A stretch of 64,000 bases of DNA from Gremmenia infestans (lineage: Eukaryota; Ascomycota; Leotiomycetes; Helotiales; Hamatocanthoscyphaceae). Position numbers and translations under genes: made by a program. The notes below the pieces were generated by a model that was given only the letters and a program-made list of their open reading frames with translations, was not told the DNA's origin and did no database searches. This document shows, piece after piece, positions 48,165 to 60,066 of the stretch (positions are counted from its first letter, which is position 1; the number at the start of each line of letters is the position of its first letter). The stretch spans positions 1 through 64,000 of the forward strand of contig JAFEVB010000038.1 in NCBI GenBank assembly GCA_032629725.1, read 5' to 3'.

Positions 48165-49385
48165 CTGGAACTATGAATTCATACGTGGTGTCATGTTGGC
48201 TACTTTGAAGCTCAAGTTCCAGAATGAAAAATGATGATTTAAGAGGTCTAGAGGTAGAAGCGCGAGTTAAAAGTTGCTGTAATGTGGAATATCTGGGAAG
48301 CCCTTAATGTCAACGAGCATGGGTGTATATTCGAGGAGCAACTGCGTACTGCGGGTGGTGATACAACGTAACGAGGTTCTCTGATGCCCAGGGAATAATT
48401 GAATTTTAGTTTGAATAGCCTGTAGAAAGTTAGTCAAACAAACCCCCTCGAACTTTTCACGGAGTTAGTAGGATGCAGCCAGCAGTGGCGATAGTCAAAA
48501 TGAAGAGAAGTCCAGGATCAGAGGTTAAGGCAAGGTAAGCTTTGGTTTGAAAAGTGGCTTGATTGAGGGAACTAAGTAATAAGCAGGAGGCCTTGATTAA
48601 ATCTGAGAAGCGGTAAAACAGCGAGTTTCCTGGTGAGCCAGAACACCAGTTCGCAACAAGGACCAATACCATGCCCAAGCCATGATTGGTTGTCTAGAAA
48701 GTGGTGTGGAAAGTTTTGATGTGAATGTAGAAGTTTAGACTTCAACTGAATTGTAGCAAGTTGATGTATGCTTCGGGACAGTTAGATAAAAGGCAGAAAA
48801 AAAGAAGCCAGGTAGTGCTTAAATAAGAGCTATTTTAAAAGAAACAAATAAAAAACGAATCGCTGTATGAGATGGTGTGAAAAGGAAGCCATTAACAGGC
48901 CCAGATAGCCTGTAAGTGTAAGCTCTCTGGCCCCTGTACAAGCTAGATGGGCCGCCCAGCCTGACGGAGACCTTGGGTAGCCTATCTGAATATGCCAGTG
49001 TCCTCATAGCGTCTACACCGTATATTAAAGCCCAAATACCGCTATACGAAGAAGCCAGAATCCAATAATACCTTGCTGTGACCTATGTCTGAAGGGTGGT
49101 ACCGTTCAAATCCTTTCCTCGCTTTCTGTTGTATCGCTTCATTCACAAAGCTAGCTGCTCGTCCAAGGAAATCGCAATTGTAGTGGTGGATGCATGCCAC
49201 ACACAACAACGCCCCCTTGGCAGTCGTGACTTGAAGAACGGTCCAGATTGCAAGGAAATTCGATGATTGGTCGATTGGATGCTCTCCTGGAACATCTGGA
49301 ATTAACTCGTTTATCTTCTTCCTTATCGAAAGATTCTTCACGGGTGTCGGTCTTACCAAGGGCCCTCTCCATCTTGTCTTCAAGA
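48165..49385. other. intergenic
   Basis: I see no gene. Short open frames on both strands lack features. The left part may carry decayed sequence related to the RBR fragment, but I could not trace RING cysteines in it. Confidence 0.4.
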
Positions 49386-50627
49386 TCATGGTCGTCGAAT
49401 ATGGAAGCCCCTAACGTTGAGTTGTTTAGGATGCCATGGGCAATCGTTGCTATGAGCCGTGTTGCCAACTGCCCAAATGCGAAGGTATGAAGCCAAACAA
49501 CTCCAGCAAAATTCAAAGTGACAGGAATGGCCTATATAATTATTCTTAGCAACTATCCCAAACTCACCTGTCACTTGTAAAACTTACACGTCATATGATC
49601 GCATCCACTAGCCTTGATACAATGCAGTCCGCAATCTGGATTCGGGCATATCTTGGTCTTTTCGGTAAGAAACTTCTGCGAAGCTGCTTCTTGCTCCGTC
49701 CTTTCTTTATCCTTGGCCAGCACTTCATCATATTCACTGCATGTCATGCCGCTATGCCACCCAATCTTGTGTGTGAAGCAAGTTTTGAACTGGCATGCTG
49801 TACAAGTCATAATCGGTTGATCGTCTCCGCCGCCGTGGATTTGGCCTGAGTCACATCCCACGTTGAGACAGTATGTGAAGTTGGGCATATGTCGGAACGC
49901 TGCTATGACGGAATTGCGGTCGTATCTTATTTTGTTAGCACCAAAACAATTCACAAAATAATTGACTGAAATACCTTTGGAAAGCCTCTTCGGATGCTAT
50001 TTCTTTGATAGACTCGAAAGGCATGAGCTCGGGGCAAAGCGGACACTTGATCATATCCCAAGATATCTCTAGGATCTGAATATCAATACTTTGAGTGACA
50101 CAAGAAACGCATATTCTGGTTTCATGGTCGCAGGACGGAGTGATTTTATGTTGGTAGAAGCTCTCTGGCTCTAGCGACTCCATGCATACAGCACACTCAA
50201 TAGTGGCTTGAGGTACTGAAATATCAGGAGACGGATACCTTTCGAAATTTACAACCAGCATGTCGTCCTCTGAATCGTCCTCTCCGTAAAATGGTGCAGC
50301 CATCATTTTCATACGTTTCGAATGCGTTAAATCTAGCTCGTCCGACGAGTCTTCCTCTAAAGCGCTTTCTCTATTGGCCACGAAGGCCGAAAAACGCGGA
50401 CGATCCGCAGAACGTTGCTTCATCCATTCTCCAATAATAACTTGATCTTTATCTATTAGAATTCCCTCAAGAGTAGTAAGGTATCCAAGTAGAGTAGATT
50501 TGGAGTCCCCTTTGAGATGCCACCTCTTATAGTGTGTCAGAATTTGACGCAGGACATCCTTGGTATAATACCGGGGATGCTTGCCAAAGATAGACATTGG
50601 GAGCACGTTGTAATCAACACGGGCCAT
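49386..50627 (-). CDS. RBR-type (RING-IBR-RING) E3 ubiquitin ligase
   Basis: The predicted protein has 378 residues from three exons: 50627-49975, 49925-49588 and 49531-49386. The introns are 49 bp (branch GTGCTAAC) and 56 bp (branch TTGCTAAG). RING1 spans C145 to C198 (ECAVC...CPLC). The IBR region spans about C237 to C280, with CLNVGC, CTAC, CFTHK, and the later His and Cys. RING2 begins at C311 and includes GCDHMTC and CHFEFCWSC; C326 sits where the catalytic, ubiquitin-accepting cysteine of RBR ligases lies. The second splice joins MTC to HSC inside RING2. An N-terminal module of about 85 residues is unknown to me and is shared with the fragment at 47,897. An acidic stretch (residues 90-122) follows it. 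The substrate is unknown. The protein stops about 36 residues after the last RING2 cysteine. Confidence 0.88.
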
Positions 50628-52081
50628 GTTTTGTTTTCTGGATTTCCGGGGTCGATAGATATCAGATATTTTAAGGCAAGCAAGAGAGAACGAGCCTTAC
50701 ACGTCAGCTATTATACGTCTCAATGTTGAAGTGAAGACTCACTATGGTAGGAAGCTCAATAACTGGGCAATTTGCTTGACGTGCAAGGAGCTGTAATGTG
50801 TAGATCGTGACGGTTACGCGGTAAAGTGGTTTGATATCGAGGAACAGATTGAATGGCAACGAAAGATGCGTGGAAGACTTCCGAAAAGGAATTGTATCAA
50901 GATGGTATCTTGATAAAGGCGGTGTAGCTGCGAGATTCAGAAAGAACGACGGTAATAATACTCTTTGTTGTTCTCCGGCAGTCTTGAGGTTGGCTGTGTT
51001 ACTGTATCCAAGTCATGGTTGTTTGGCTAGGAAGTGTGGTAGGTTGTATGTCGAGAGAATGAAACGGAGAATCAAGAAATAGAAGAGTGAATCTAAAGTT
51101 CGTCTTCTTGGAAAAGGAATGTAGGTATGCAGTGAAGTTGACAATTCAAAATGAGAAAAGCAACCAAAAGGGCTCAAATGAACCTTTCACCCTGGAAAAC
51201 GGGTTGAGTCAAAGGCTTTCTGTCGACCACGCGAGGAAAGTTGAAAAAGAGTTGCAACATGAACGTGAAATTCCAGACTTGACTTCACCCATAGCAAGTC
51301 TGTGGTGTAGAGAAAGCAATTAGAAATCAGAAAAAGAAGGGGCGATCTCGTGCTGAAATAGAAGCCGAGACCTAGCTAGTAAAAGCATAATTGGATCGAC
51401 ATGCAAGGACGAGAAAGATAAGCAACATCAAAATAACAATTGCAAAATACCTATATATATGCTGGCTGAAATCCTATCACACTCCAATCACCAGAGTCAA
51501 CAGATCTCAAGTCCAAGTACCATGGGCACCCAACTCCTCCATCTTTGCTTATCATCAAAATCTCAATACAGTAGTCTATCTCAAGTCCCCTTTATATTCA
51601 ACGCCGTTCAGTCAGCAGCATCTCTTCTCTTGTGCACAAACCCAGCAATACTCCCATACGCCGAAGAATCCAACTCTAATGCAAACCCCAAGCAGCATAA
51701 GCTCAAAAGCGATCGGTATCCTCACGTCTTCACCCCCACAATAACCCCTACCATGCCACTTACCCCACACAGTAGCGAGAGTTGATAGATTGTAAGGTAC
51801 ATGAACGAGCAGCCTGGGTTTGGTACCGGACGGAATTCAAAACAAGACAAAGCACGAAGAGCAGAACAATGTCACACTTCTTTCAAAAATCGGAAACAGA
51901 CGACCCACTGGCCTTTTAGTGAAAGATTTTGTATTCATAAAATATACTAGCATCTAGCATGGTGATACGCGAAATCTCCCCGATATCCTCCATGACCCCA
52001 GCCGACCAGCTCTTCATGATATGCCCGTCTCCACAACGCCACATCAATACCTCATAATAAATGAGAGGCTGTTATTCGTAA
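50628..52081. other. intergenic
   Basis: This holds the RBR upstream region and the 3' flank of the RRM gene. Overlapping Ser/Pro-rich open frames at 51391-51785 lack family resemblance and are not called. Confidence 0.45.
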
Positions 52082-55000
52082 TTACTCATACATAATCTTC
52101 ATCCCGATACTTTCTCTAAAGCTCTTCACGAAAGGCCAGCTGGCCCCGCCCACAGGACTAGGTGTTTGAGGAGGGCGTTCATCGGGAAATTCATAACAAT
52201 CTTCCACTACAGGTGGAACATTCTCATCAGCTTCGAGAACATCCGGTTGGGCGATCTCAGGTAGGTCTATCCTATTCAAATTAGTATTGAGCCCAAGGCA
52301 AAACCACGCTAGAGAGTATGGGGGGATCTTACTACTTACGCCTGTGGTCGCGGTTTCTTTGCCACAAGTGGAACTGCAGGCACTACGGGATTACGCTGCG
52401 CCTGGGGAAGTCGCATGGCAGGAGCAGGTAAGGGTGATGGACGCTTTCCGTCTGCAATAGCACTTTGAGGCGGATTGACACGACCAAGAGCAGGCCATTG
52501 TTGGGGGTCATCAAGGATTGGCTTTGGTGGTGAATGTGCGGTCTTGTCTTGGACATTTTGAGCTGTTGCCTTTTGTTGAGACGACTGACCGGCATCGCTA
52601 GATTTCTTATTGGTCTTTCCACCTTTGATATCAGCCTTTCGCTGAGATGCAGTGGTAGTATCATCCTTCTTAGCGGTCTTCGGCGGCTCATTCTCCTTGC
52701 CAGGCGTTTTTTCAGCATCCTTTTGCTGGATCTGCTGTCTGGGCTCCTTTGGATGGGAATGTTCCTGGGAATCCTTCTTGAGCTGTGTTTGCGGCTCAGC
52801 CACCTTTGGCAATATCTTGTCGTGGCTGCCCTTTTTGCTCTTCCCGGTCTCCGCCGAAGGAGCTTTCACGTCCGCGTCCTTCTTAGCATTCTTTTGCGGC
52901 TCATTGTGAACAGACTGAGCGCCCTCATTATTGTCTTCCTTCGCCTTCTGCTTTCCTTTCTCCTTTGAAGATGTCCTCTCGTGGCCATCATTCTTGGTAT
53001 TCTCCTGAGTATCCTTCTTTGGGTGGCTTTTCTGTTCATCTTTTAACCGGTTCTGCGCATTGGAGTCCTTTTTCGTCTGAGATGGCTGTGCTGAATCGCC
53101 CTCCTTCTTTGTATGATGGTTCGATTTGCGACCCCTGCCGGAGGCAGAATGCTGCTTTGTTTGTGGACCATCAATCATAACAAGAGCATCGGCCATCTCG
53201 AGCATATTCGTATCCGACGTTCTAGAAGCGAGACTCTCCTTTCGACTAGACATATTGCTGAAAGAGGTATTTGTACTTCTGGCCGTGAAGGATTCTGAGG
53301 TCCCAACTTCAGTAGGTGATGGTACCAACTCAGATTCATCAGTGACGAATGATGGGCTCTTTGAGAGGGACAAGGCAGTCATGCTCTTCTTCTTGTTGTT
53401 CTTCCTCTTACTAGCTTGAGAAGGACCCTCTTTTGGCTTTCCGGTTGTTGTATTGAAAGAACTGTTCAAAGAACCACCGGTATTATCTTGAAGTGCTACC
53501 GGGGGTGGGATGGTTTCTGTCCGAACAGACAGGCCTTTTCCTGCCTGCGATGAATCTTCCATCTGGGGAGCGACATTTTCAGCCACTATTGGTAGCTTTA
53601 CCTGCGATCGTTGTCCTATTTCTGGTGGAACATCGGCAATTTCAGACAGCTCTACCTGGGACCGGGATTTTACTGGAGTGGAAGCCGGAGTAGGACGAGT
53701 AGACGAATTCTGTTTATTACCACGGCCCTTCCTGCCCTTTCCTCGAGCATTCTGCTTCTGTCCATCATCCTTGGGAGTAGAAATTGGGGTTGTATGTCCC
53801 GACCTAGACTTTCAGAATGTTTTACACTAATAGGAACAATTAACTTACTGCTTGATTGGCGAATTTTCTTGCTTGGCTGGATGGCATATTGCTTCCTCTG
53901 ACTTTGGCTTGAACAGAAGGTTCTCAATCGAAGACAGGGCTTTTGGGAATCTATCTACAGCGGCTTGGTGTTGGACCATCTCGGACACTTGCGATTGTAG
54001 CCCCATGCTAATCGACGACGTCTCAACTTTTGTAGGTGAATTTGCGGGTCCATTAAAAGGGTACTGACGAATCGACGGTCGACGATGTCGATCGTCTTCA
54101 CGGGGGCGGAATTCCTCAAAATCCCTCGGTGTGTAGAATTTGGCGTAGCCCCTCTGGCTGAAATTGCTGTTTGATCTCTCTCTATCTCGCGGATACGGCT
54201 GGTCCCGCGGATATGGTGGCTCTCGCGGACGGGGTCGATTGACGGCAATATAAGTCCCCTCGAGGTCATAGTCATCAAATTTGCTAATCGCCTTATCAAC
54301 GGCATCCTCAGTCATAAACCTACCACAGATAGTCAGACAATGAATGCAGGTTGGAACTCGCGACACATACGTTATAAATGCCGAACCTCCTCTAGGAGTG
54401 AAATGGATGCATTGTACTTCCCCAACTTCTGACATCAGGCCCTTGAGTTTATGAGATTCATAAAGCTCCCTGTCCACTGGCCCTGCCCATACAGTGCGGA
54501 GGTTGTGGTCATCACCTGTGAATGGCTTTGGTTCTCCTACGTAGAAGCTAATGCATAATTAGCATTGGAGAATGTGTCACATAGCGTGATACACTGACAA
54601 AGAAGATGCTCCGTTGCCTGAAATATAGGCTTGAGGATGCCCGAAGAAGGGACTATCTCGCTTTTGTGCAGCATGCATATTGGATCCCACCATGCCATGG
54701 TTTCTAGCATCGTTCGACACAATTTTGCGCTGTGCAAATGCCTCAGATTGGGTAGGTAATGGTGGTTGAGGCGATCTGTTCAAAAAGTATACGGGCTCGT
54801 TGCGGGGAGGGGTGCCCTTTGGAGTGTTGGAAGCGGTCTTGCGGCCGTACGCAAAGTCGTTCACTCCCCGTGGGAGAGCTGGATGGTCAGTAAATGCATG
54901 ACTCAAGTGTGATAGTTAGGAGATATGCTCACTTCTTCGAGAAGCATCCGATACGCCACGGGGTCGCTGGTTCCACTGCGCAGGGTTGGTCATTACGCGC

Positions 55001-55955
55001 TTCATCTGACTTCCCGCATGATTATAAGCGGATGGCTGCGGTTCAGGGTCAACAGGCTGGACTGGCTGAATCGGCTGGACTGGTTATCATTAGAATATCG
55101 TCTCACGTAAGGCAGAACATTATTCAACTTACTAGGCAGAGGATGTGGGCCCGTCCGGCGGCTACCTTGTCGAGGATCGCGTTGTTGAAGTACCGCGGGC
55201 GGATGAGGCATTGTTGGGTATGCGCCTTGGCTCTCCACCACGGGGTATAGCGGCTGAACAGGTCTTGGCGGCAATCTCATCTCATATGCCTCCCTCTCTA
55301 ATTGTTGCTGCTGATTCATCAAGGCTGTGCGGTGGAATTGCAGCATTCGCCTTAGGAAATCGATATGGTGATGCGGAAGTGCATCCAAGCCTTCTGTCTC
55401 TTCTGGACTGAACATTGCTGTAAGGTCGGTTGGGCAGTTATTAGTCACCGACTCTTTGTGGAAAATTATCCACTCGGCAGCGTACGCGTCGATTTCCTTG
55501 TGGAACAGAGTCTCAAGATAGATGTTCCGCCTAGCGATTTGCCCGATGACGTGGAAGCAGAATACAACACCGTCAACATATAGATCGTGTCCGTCAAAAT
55601 ATTCGTACAGGTCTGGCCAACTCTTGGGTTCCTTGATCGAGCGTATAAGGTGTGGAGGAAAGGAACCTTCCAGCGCAGCTGCTTTCTCAGCGACATCTGC
55701 ATCGAGGTTGGACCGGACCACTCTGGCGGGCAGCGGCTCATGGAGGGATCGCTTTGTGGATTGTCCCATCTTGGTCGAGAAATTGGCAGTGGCTTGGATC
55801 GGTAGGTTGTAGAAGGTCATTGGGAAGTCTGTTTGCCCCTGTGGTGCTACAGCAGGCGACCGAGGCGCTGTTGTCTTCGCCATTGGCACTTGTAAATGAG
55901 TAGGGCGAGCCATTGCTGCTGGTGCCGTGGGTATTGGTGGTTGGGGGGCAATCAT
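52082..55955 (-). CDS. large RRM-type RNA-binding protein
   Basis: The predicted protein has 1183 residues from seven exons: 55955-55133, 55079-54933, 54878-54599, 54547-54371, 54319-53849, 53803-52340 and 52271-52082. The introns are 45-68 bp and the phases agree throughout. An N-terminal region (about residues 40-215) looks folded and alpha-helical (SWPDLYEYFDGHDLYV, IDAYAAEWIIFHKES). Pro/Gln-rich linkers follow. One RRM lies at about 433-510: NLRTVWAGPVDRELYE, then GEVQCIHFTP, then GGSAFITF spanning an intron, then GTYIAVNRPRPRE. A long Lys/Ser/Gln/Glu-rich disordered tail carries spaced KKD motifs and ends with a compact conserved-looking piece (SWPFVKSFRESIGMKIMYE). It probably binds RNA; its target and compartment are unknown. 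Read without splicing it appears as five separate frames. Confidence 0.85.
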
Positions 55956-56868
55956 CTCTTCATAGCAACGAAGATGAGGCTGTTGATCGGTGGGGGAGGT
56001 CGAGGCGGTTAGTGACGTTGAGAGAAAAGGTGAAGCTCAACGCAAGTCGTAAAAGGCGACGGTAGGCGATAGAAATCAACGCTCAAATGATGCGCAAAGA
56101 AGTTGAAAAGAAAGCTGGAGTGGAGATTTGCTCAGTCCTTGCCAAAGAACAAGGGCAGATGCGAGAGCAATCGCAGAAGTGGATATGGTGGTGAAGAGAG
56201 GATAGTATGGGAAGGGAGGCTGGAGGTTACCAGGAAAGTGCGACGGCGGAGGAAGACGCCAGCCAAACTTAAGCGAGACAGAGGGTCCAACAGCAGCAAC
56301 ATGACATGCTATGTGGACCAACTTGCGGTGAATGGTATCAACTTGGATGTGGTGAATCATTCTTTCAGGGATTCATTTTCTGCATCTGTTAGCCTTCAAG
56401 TTCTTGCATTCCTGTGCTCTGCTATGCTTACGTAGATGGAAGTTCTTTGATCAGGAAGATGCGACAAGTTGTAAGAGATTGCTCACAACCATTGTGCCAT
56501 TTATCTTGTAGGTAGGACGACGACCTTTCCTCTCATGCACCTACCAAGATGACATGCCACATGCCTGCCTGTGCTTTGTATAGATTTATGGGAGGCGACA
56601 ACATGTATGTTTGACTGGAAAGTTTTGCAACCCATCCATCGACATGACATAACTTTATCTGCGTACTTCTCTTAATCACCAAAGCCCACCACCGAAGGTG
56701 GCAAGGAGCGGCGGTAGACAATTTAGTTGAGACGTGACAATAAATAGCAAATAGATGAGAAACTCAAAGCACTTAAAGATAACATATAGGACAGAGGGTA
56801 TTGGTGGTATTCACAAGAAAGCAACAGCAAACTAAACCTCCCGCCTGAAGCATTTACCTACAAACTCT
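55956..56868. other. intergenic, upstream of the RRM gene
   Basis: This contains the RRM gene promoter and leader, and the 3' flank of the Fmp46-like gene. I see nothing else. Confidence 0.45.
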
Positions 56869-57449
56869 CTACTTCTTCTCCGGCAGCGCCTGAATCATCT
56901 TCAAGATCTCACTTTCGTTATCCCCTTGAACCGCCCTCCCATTCTCCCAATCAACAGTCTATCACCCCGTTAGCTTTTACCCCACCATAAATCACCATCA
57001 CTATAACCATCAAGGAAACTTACCACAGGCCATTGAAAACTCTCCTTGTTCAGCTTAAACTGCTTCAACGCATTCGACTCAGTCGTCGCATCCTTCACTA
57101 CCTGGCCGATCTTCCCAGGCCCAACATACTCCAGTATATTCTTCAGCTGGTCCTCCGTCGGCGGGTCTTCGGTTACATCGAGCTGGAATTCCTGGCGCGC
57201 TGGGTGTGTTTGGGCGCTGTGATCGGAGGCTTGGTCTTCGGTTGCCGTCGAGCTGGCTGTGGCACAGGCTTGTTTGAGGAGGGTGTGGACGCGGAGAGAG
57301 GCGGGGGAGCTGGCTTTGTGGAAGAGAGTTATCACATCGAGGGTTTTATGCTAGATGGAGAATGGATTAGCTATTACATTGCATTGACTATTTTACTGAT
57401 TGAGTGAAGGTGTATGGACGGATGTAGCTGGACATACAAATCTGAACAT
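56869..57449 (-). CDS. Fmp46-like mitochondrial redox protein (DUF1687, thioredoxin fold)
   Basis: The predicted protein has 142 residues from three exons: 57449-57438 (12 bp, MFRF), 57350-57024 and 56958-56869. The introns are 87 and 65 bp. Conserved features match the fungal DUF1687/Fmp46 family as I recall it: VITLFHKASSPASLRV at the start, TEDQASDH, EFQLDVTEDPPTEDQLKNIL, VGPGKIGQVVKDA and the C-terminal TVDWENGRAVQGDNESEILKM. Yeast Fmp46 is a mitochondrial protein with a thioredoxin-like fold and presumed redox role. Here one cysteine follows the KQ near residue 27 and there is no CxxC pair, so disulfide reductase activity is doubtful. The tiny first exon is supported by the donor GTATGT, acceptor CTAG and the family start. 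The length suits the family. Confidence 0.88.
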
Positions 57450-58243
57450 TTTGGCGGTTTATTGGGATCAATTGATGAAGCTTTAAGCTGTTGATGGAAA
57501 GATGATGTTGAAGCTTTTGCTCGCTTGATGCTCAATGACGTTGGATGGGATGGAGCGGATGCTTGTATCCCTGTCATCCTATGAACTGCCAAGACATTCT
57601 TAGTGTTTGAATTCAGCCGCATCACATTTCATCCCCGATGTTGTTGAACTCTTGTAAAGAAATTCTATTAGTGTTCACAACGTAGACTATTTGCCCCTTC
57701 TAACCATCGACAGCTTAGATCAATATCCATCATTGTCTCAATTTGCTATTCTGGATAAAGCAGCTCTTTGTGATGCATATATATCTACTGGTGCATATGG
57801 CATAGGCAGACAAGTCAACAGACGAACAGATGAATATACTCTACACATGTAAATGCATCATCAAGTAACTTGACTGCTAGGTAGAAAGTACCAATGGCTA
57901 GGTAGATTTAGAAGACTAGGTAGGTGATGAGTAAAGCGTCATTAGGTGGTCAGATGATTAATATTGATCTTCATTATCTAAACTAATGATATATCTGAGG
58001 GAAAGACTATATCTCTGTGCATTAAACTACTTGGTCTTCTATTACCAGCCTAGCTCCTGTTATGAGTGGAACTATTCTTGTCTGCCCCTATTATCGATAA
58101 AGTGGGGCCAAACTGAAGCGAGCGGCTGTTGCCCCGTAAGGTCGCGTAGCCTCAAGGTTTTGGGCGTGTTTTCGCTTTCCTGCATCTCTAGAGACATCCA
58201 ACTCCTTGCATTCCTCACCGCAGGCCACCACAAGATCGACAAT
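57450..58243. promoter_or_regulatory. divergent promoter region, Fmp46-like gene / Nup53 gene
   Basis: Two divergent genes share these 794 bp. AGGTAG repeats occur at about 57,880-57,925 (CTAGGTAG three times with changes). I see no specific operator. Confidence 0.35.
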
Positions 58244-59586
58244 ATGCCACCCCTAATTCTGCACAATGTTCCAGACGAAGAGCTGTATGTCGGTGACGAC
58301 GGCATACAAAGACCGTATGCGATGCTGTTTCCTGGGTAGGCTACCTCCATCTGCAACACAGCATGAATTCCTTTACTCACGACGATTTTAGCAATGAGAG
58401 CAACCCAGTTTCACGGACAAGAAGATCGGCTGCAGAGACGGGCTCATTTGGGAAATCAACAAGACGGTCGCGGTCACGAACTGGTACTCCAGCCGCAAAA
58501 CGAGAGGATCCAACTTTGGCTGCAGCAGATGCGATCTTTGCGGGCTTCCTAGCCAGTAAAGCAGCTGAACCGGAAAATGCTCAGCGGAAATCCTCTCTAT
58601 CAGCTTCTGTATCCCAACCAAACCTATCTACATCTGTTGCCCTCGCGCCCACTGATGGCAACGCGCAAACACCAAAGCGATTCGTCCACAAGGAGCCTAC
58701 AGAGGTAATACTGCGCGGCTTCAAATCCACCCACCAATACGCTGCAATCAGAGATTACGAAAGAATTGGAGGGAGGATATGTGAAGACTACCCCCGCGAC
58801 CCTCCCCTCGAACAACGCCGCTACAAATCCGACCTACGAGACCAAGCCGCCCTCAGAACCCAGCCCATGACCGCAGAAGAAAAAGCAAAAGCTCTACGCT
58901 TCGCAGGAGGAGAGCATTGGATAAAAATAACCTTCGAATCAGCAGATGGCGCAGAAGCAGCAGTCGACGCCTCGCCGCAGAATATCTTGGGTCACCTAGT
59001 TTACGCCGAGCTCTATCGCGGCGTGCCCCCCACCGCAGACGAAGAAATTGCCTCTACAGGCGCAAAACGCACACCACGCAGTCTAGGCGTATCGTCAGGG
59101 CAAGATTCTATATTCGGTGCGAAACGATCGTCTACGCTTCCTCGTTCCTATACAACGCCAGCAATGGCCCAAATACCCCGCGGCGGCGCATCATCCATCT
59201 CGCCACCCGGCTCCAATACCTCATCCAATACCCTCGACACCGCGACCCTCTCGGCAGGAGGCACAACAACGTCTTCAGCAACACTAATCGGCACACAAGC
59301 CCCGCCCCCAAACAACGAATACTGCCAGCGGATTCCCACCGCCAAAAGAGCGAAGCTGCTTCCTGCCGAACAAGCTCTCCTACCGCAAAAATCACTCACG
59401 CAGCAGGTTCTGTCCCAGATCCCGTTTTTGAGTCTGCTGAGTGGCGATATGATTGGGAGTCAGGTGCCGAGAGATGAACAGGGCAAGTTTGATTGGAAGG
59501 CTGCCAGTATGTATTGGAAGTTCATCTACTGGTTGGATTCGTGGACTGGGTTGTTCGATCTTGTAGATGGGACGAAGGAAGATTGA
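58244..59586 (+). CDS. NUP53: nucleoporin Nup53/Nup35-type (MPPN RRM-like domain)
   Basis: The predicted protein has 428 residues from two exons, 58244-58335 and 58392-59586 (56-bp intron). It begins [20 protein letters not shown], a start I associate with fungal Nup53 proteins. An Arg/Ser-rich segment ([24 protein letters not shown]) follows. The atypical RRM (MPPN) domain lies at about residues 133-241: EVILRGF, the [17 protein letters not shown] segment, [18 protein letters not shown], and [11 protein letters not shown]. Ser/Thr/Gly-rich sequence follows. The C-terminus ([21 protein letters not shown]) is amphipathic, as in the membrane-binding end of Nup53. In yeast, Nup53 is a linker nucleoporin of the inner ring that contacts Nup170, Nic96 and the pore membrane. 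The match of both ends and the middle makes this assignment firm. Confidence 0.88.
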
Positions 59587-60066
59587 TGGGGAAGAGAAGT
59601 TGACCAGAGGTAAAACTGGAGATGGGACATTGTATACCCGGCTGAGTGGTTTTTAATTTGAAAGCATGGCGTTTGGGGAAAATGGAATGGATGGGGAAGG
59701 GTGAAACTTGTGGATGGAGTATTTTGATGTGCATAGGTGGAATTTGAAAGCTAGGTGCATGAGACTGTCAATGAAAACAAAACCTGACAGAACACAAATG
59801 GGGGATATAAGGTCTTGTGAAATGAAAGCTGGGATATGTGAGACTTACATTTAGTTACCTCTTTCACAAACCTACAATACCAATATTTTCACGCCGTCCG
59901 TAATTACTATATATAGGCAACCAATTTCCAGTCTCCATCTCCAAAAATATAATATATTCCGGAGCAAGCATTCATTCCCTAATGTCATGCCCGGACCGTA
60001 TAAACCAGGGGTATAAACATAATCTACCTGTCTACAGTACAGTACAGTACGCACTCATCCGTTCAC
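59587..60066. other. intergenic between convergent genes
   Basis: These are 3' flanks of NUP53 and the Ivy1-like gene. A short CAGTA repeat lies at 60037-60050. I see nothing else. Confidence 0.45.

Noticed and set aside
51391..51785. Overlapping Ser/Pro-rich frames of 108-117 codons
   Set aside because: No domain, no signal peptide and no clear start context.
52534..54067. Hydrophobic plus-strand frames that look like membrane proteins
   Set aside because: They are complements of the Lys/Glu/Gln-rich tail of the RRM gene, where AAG/GAA codons read as Leu/Phe/Ser on the other strand.
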